This document shows positions 5,232-6,109 of a DNA stretch of 6,109 nt, piece by piece (position 1 is the stretch's first letter; each line of letters begins with the position of its first letter). Where the stretch lies: the NCBI GenBank assembly GCA_031178305.1, contig JAPSJG010000250.1, positions 1 to 6,109 of the forward strand, written 5' to 3'. The DNA is from Sinorhizobium sp. GTDB taxonomy: Bacteria; Pseudomonadota; Alphaproteobacteria; Rhizobiales; Rhizobiaceae. The position numbers were made by a program, and so were the translations under genes. The notes under the pieces were generated by a model. That model searched no databases. It was not told the origin of the DNA and saw nothing but the letters and a program-made list of their open reading frames with translations.

Positions 5232-6109
5232 CTATTCGGTCTTGCCGGCGAACTTGTCGGTCGCGCGGATCAGGCGATCGAGAATGCCAGGCTCGGAATA
5301 GGCATGGCCCGCCCCCTCGATTAAATGGAATTCGGCCTCAGGCCAGGCCTTGTGCAATTGCCAGGCGTATTTGGCCGGACACGGCATGTCGTAGCGGCCG
5401 TGTACGATCACCCCGGGTATGCCGTGGAGCTTATGCGCGTCGCGCAGCAATTGCCCCTCCTCCAGCCACCCGGCATTGACGAAGAAATGGTTTTCGATCC
5501 GCGCGAAGGCGCAGGCATATTCGTCGCCCTCGAACGGCTTGCTGGTTGCGGGTTCCGGCAGGAGCGTGATCGTCTCGCCCTCCCACAAGCTCCAGGTTTT
5601 CGCGGCCGCAATCCGCGTCGCGCGGTCCTCGCTTGTGAGGCGCCGGTGATAAGCCCGCATCATCTCATGGCGCTCTTCCGGCGGGATCGGGGCGATGAAA
5701 CGCTCCCACTTGTCCGGAAACATTTCCGAAACGCCGAACTGGTAGTACCAGTCGAGCTCGGCCTTGGTCAGCATATAGACGCCCCGGACGACGAGTTCGG
5801 AGACGCGCTCCGGGTGCGTCTGCGCATAGGCAAGTGCCAGTGTCGATCCCCAGGAGCCGCCGAACACCAGCCATTTCTCGAAGCCGACGCGTTCGCGCAG
5901 CCGCTCGATGTCGGCGACAAGATGCCAGGTGGTGTTCGCTTCGATCTCCGCATGCGGGGTCGATTTGCCGCAGCCGCGCTGATCGAACAGCGTGACGTCA
6001 TAGAGCTCGGGATCAAAGAGACGGCGATGGTTCGGCGAAATCGTGCCGCCGGGGCCGCCATGAAGAAAGACGGCCGGCTTGGCGCCGGGCGTGCCTGCGC
6101 GCTCCCAAT
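5232..6109 (-). CDS. pip: Prolyl aminopeptidase (proline iminopeptidase), N-terminus off window
   Basis: The visible 291 residues plus stop continue past the right edge; the S33 family is usually near 320 residues, so about 30 N-terminal residues are missing. The enzyme releases N-terminal proline from peptides in the cytoplasm. Motifs seen, in order: HGGPGG (oxyanion-hole region, just after the visible N-terminus); FDQRGCGKS; GGSWGSTLAL with the nucleophilic Ser; an alpha-helical cap rich in Trp and Glu (TKAELDWYYQ to KTWSLWEGET); HGRYDMPCP with the catalytic Asp; and GAGHAYSEPG with the catalytic His. All three triad residues are therefore present. RGCGKS and WEGET are typical of true Pip rather than general alpha/beta hydrolases. 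A GTG at 5867 could be taken for a start, but the frame continues upstream through the essential HGGPGG motif, so it is internal. cimA follows 52 bases downstream on the same strand with no terminator visible between them. Confidence 0.93.
   Translation of the reverse strand, partial: WERAGTPGAKPAVFLHGGPGGTISPNHRRLFDPELYDVTLFDQRGCGKSTPHAEIEANTTWHLVADIERLRERVGFEKWLVFGGSWGSTLALAYAQTHPERVSELVVRGVYMLTKAELDWYYQFGVSEMFPDKWERFIAPIPPEERHEMMRAYHRRLTSEDRATRIAAAKTWSLWEGETITLLPEPATSKPFEGDEYACAFARIENHFFVNAGWLEEGQLLRDAHKLHGIPGVIVHGRYDMPCPAKYAWQLHKAWPEAEFHLIEGAGHAYSEPGILDRLIRATDKFAGKTE

Noticed and set aside
4343..5479. 378-codon plus-strand open frame opposite cimA and pip
   Set aside because: It spans two well-supported minus-strand genes and the gap between them, and its Arg-rich sequence resembles no family I know.
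1..6109. CRISPR array, tRNA/rRNA genes, insertion sequence or defence system
   Set aside because: No regularly spaced repeats, cloverleaf-like sequence, transposase or defence-gene motifs were seen on either strand.

Overview
This looks like a chromosomal housekeeping segment from an alphaproteobacterium of the Rhizobiaceae, with a Sinorhizobium/Ensifer-like genome as the best guess. The basis is high GC content, the protein families present, and an intergenic palindromic repeat that matches the rhizobial RIME type. The genus is inferred from memory of such sequences, since no search was possible.

Layout, left to right. (1) 1-1384, minus strand: the first 461 residues of a membrane-anchored envelope protein with two Ig-like beta domains and a helical Ala-rich region; its C-terminus lies beyond the left edge. 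(2) 1385-1609: a divergent intergenic region with a perfect 8-bp inverted repeat and a TATAAT-like box facing the envelope gene. (3) 1610-2242, plus strand: a LOG-family nucleotide phosphoribohydrolase carrying the PGGxGTxxE signature. (4) 2261-3199, minus strand: a ten-helix RarD/EamA transporter, convergent with the LOG gene across only 18 bases. (5) 3200-3562: a 363-base gene-free stretch with a short palindrome near the rarD ribosome binding site and a 143-base RIME-like mosaic repeat. (6) 3563-5179, minus strand: citramalate synthase cimA, complete with its C-terminal LeuA-type regulatory domain. (7) 5232-6109, minus strand: a prolyl aminopeptidase (pip, S33 alpha/beta hydrolase) whose roughly 30 N-terminal residues lie past the right edge.

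How the genes fit together. pip and cimA run in the same direction with a 52-base gap and may be cotranscribed. One releases N-terminal proline from peptides; the other starts a threonine-independent route to isoleucine. The RIME-like element separates cimA from rarD, so rarD probably has its own promoter. The LOG and envelope genes diverge from a shared 225-base control region. I see no phage, transposase, CRISPR, toxin-antitoxin or secondary-metabolite genes. I do not see a convincing undescribed system. The most interesting items are the uncharacterised envelope protein, the dyad in the divergent promoter region, and a small tandem duplication inside the RIME-like element.
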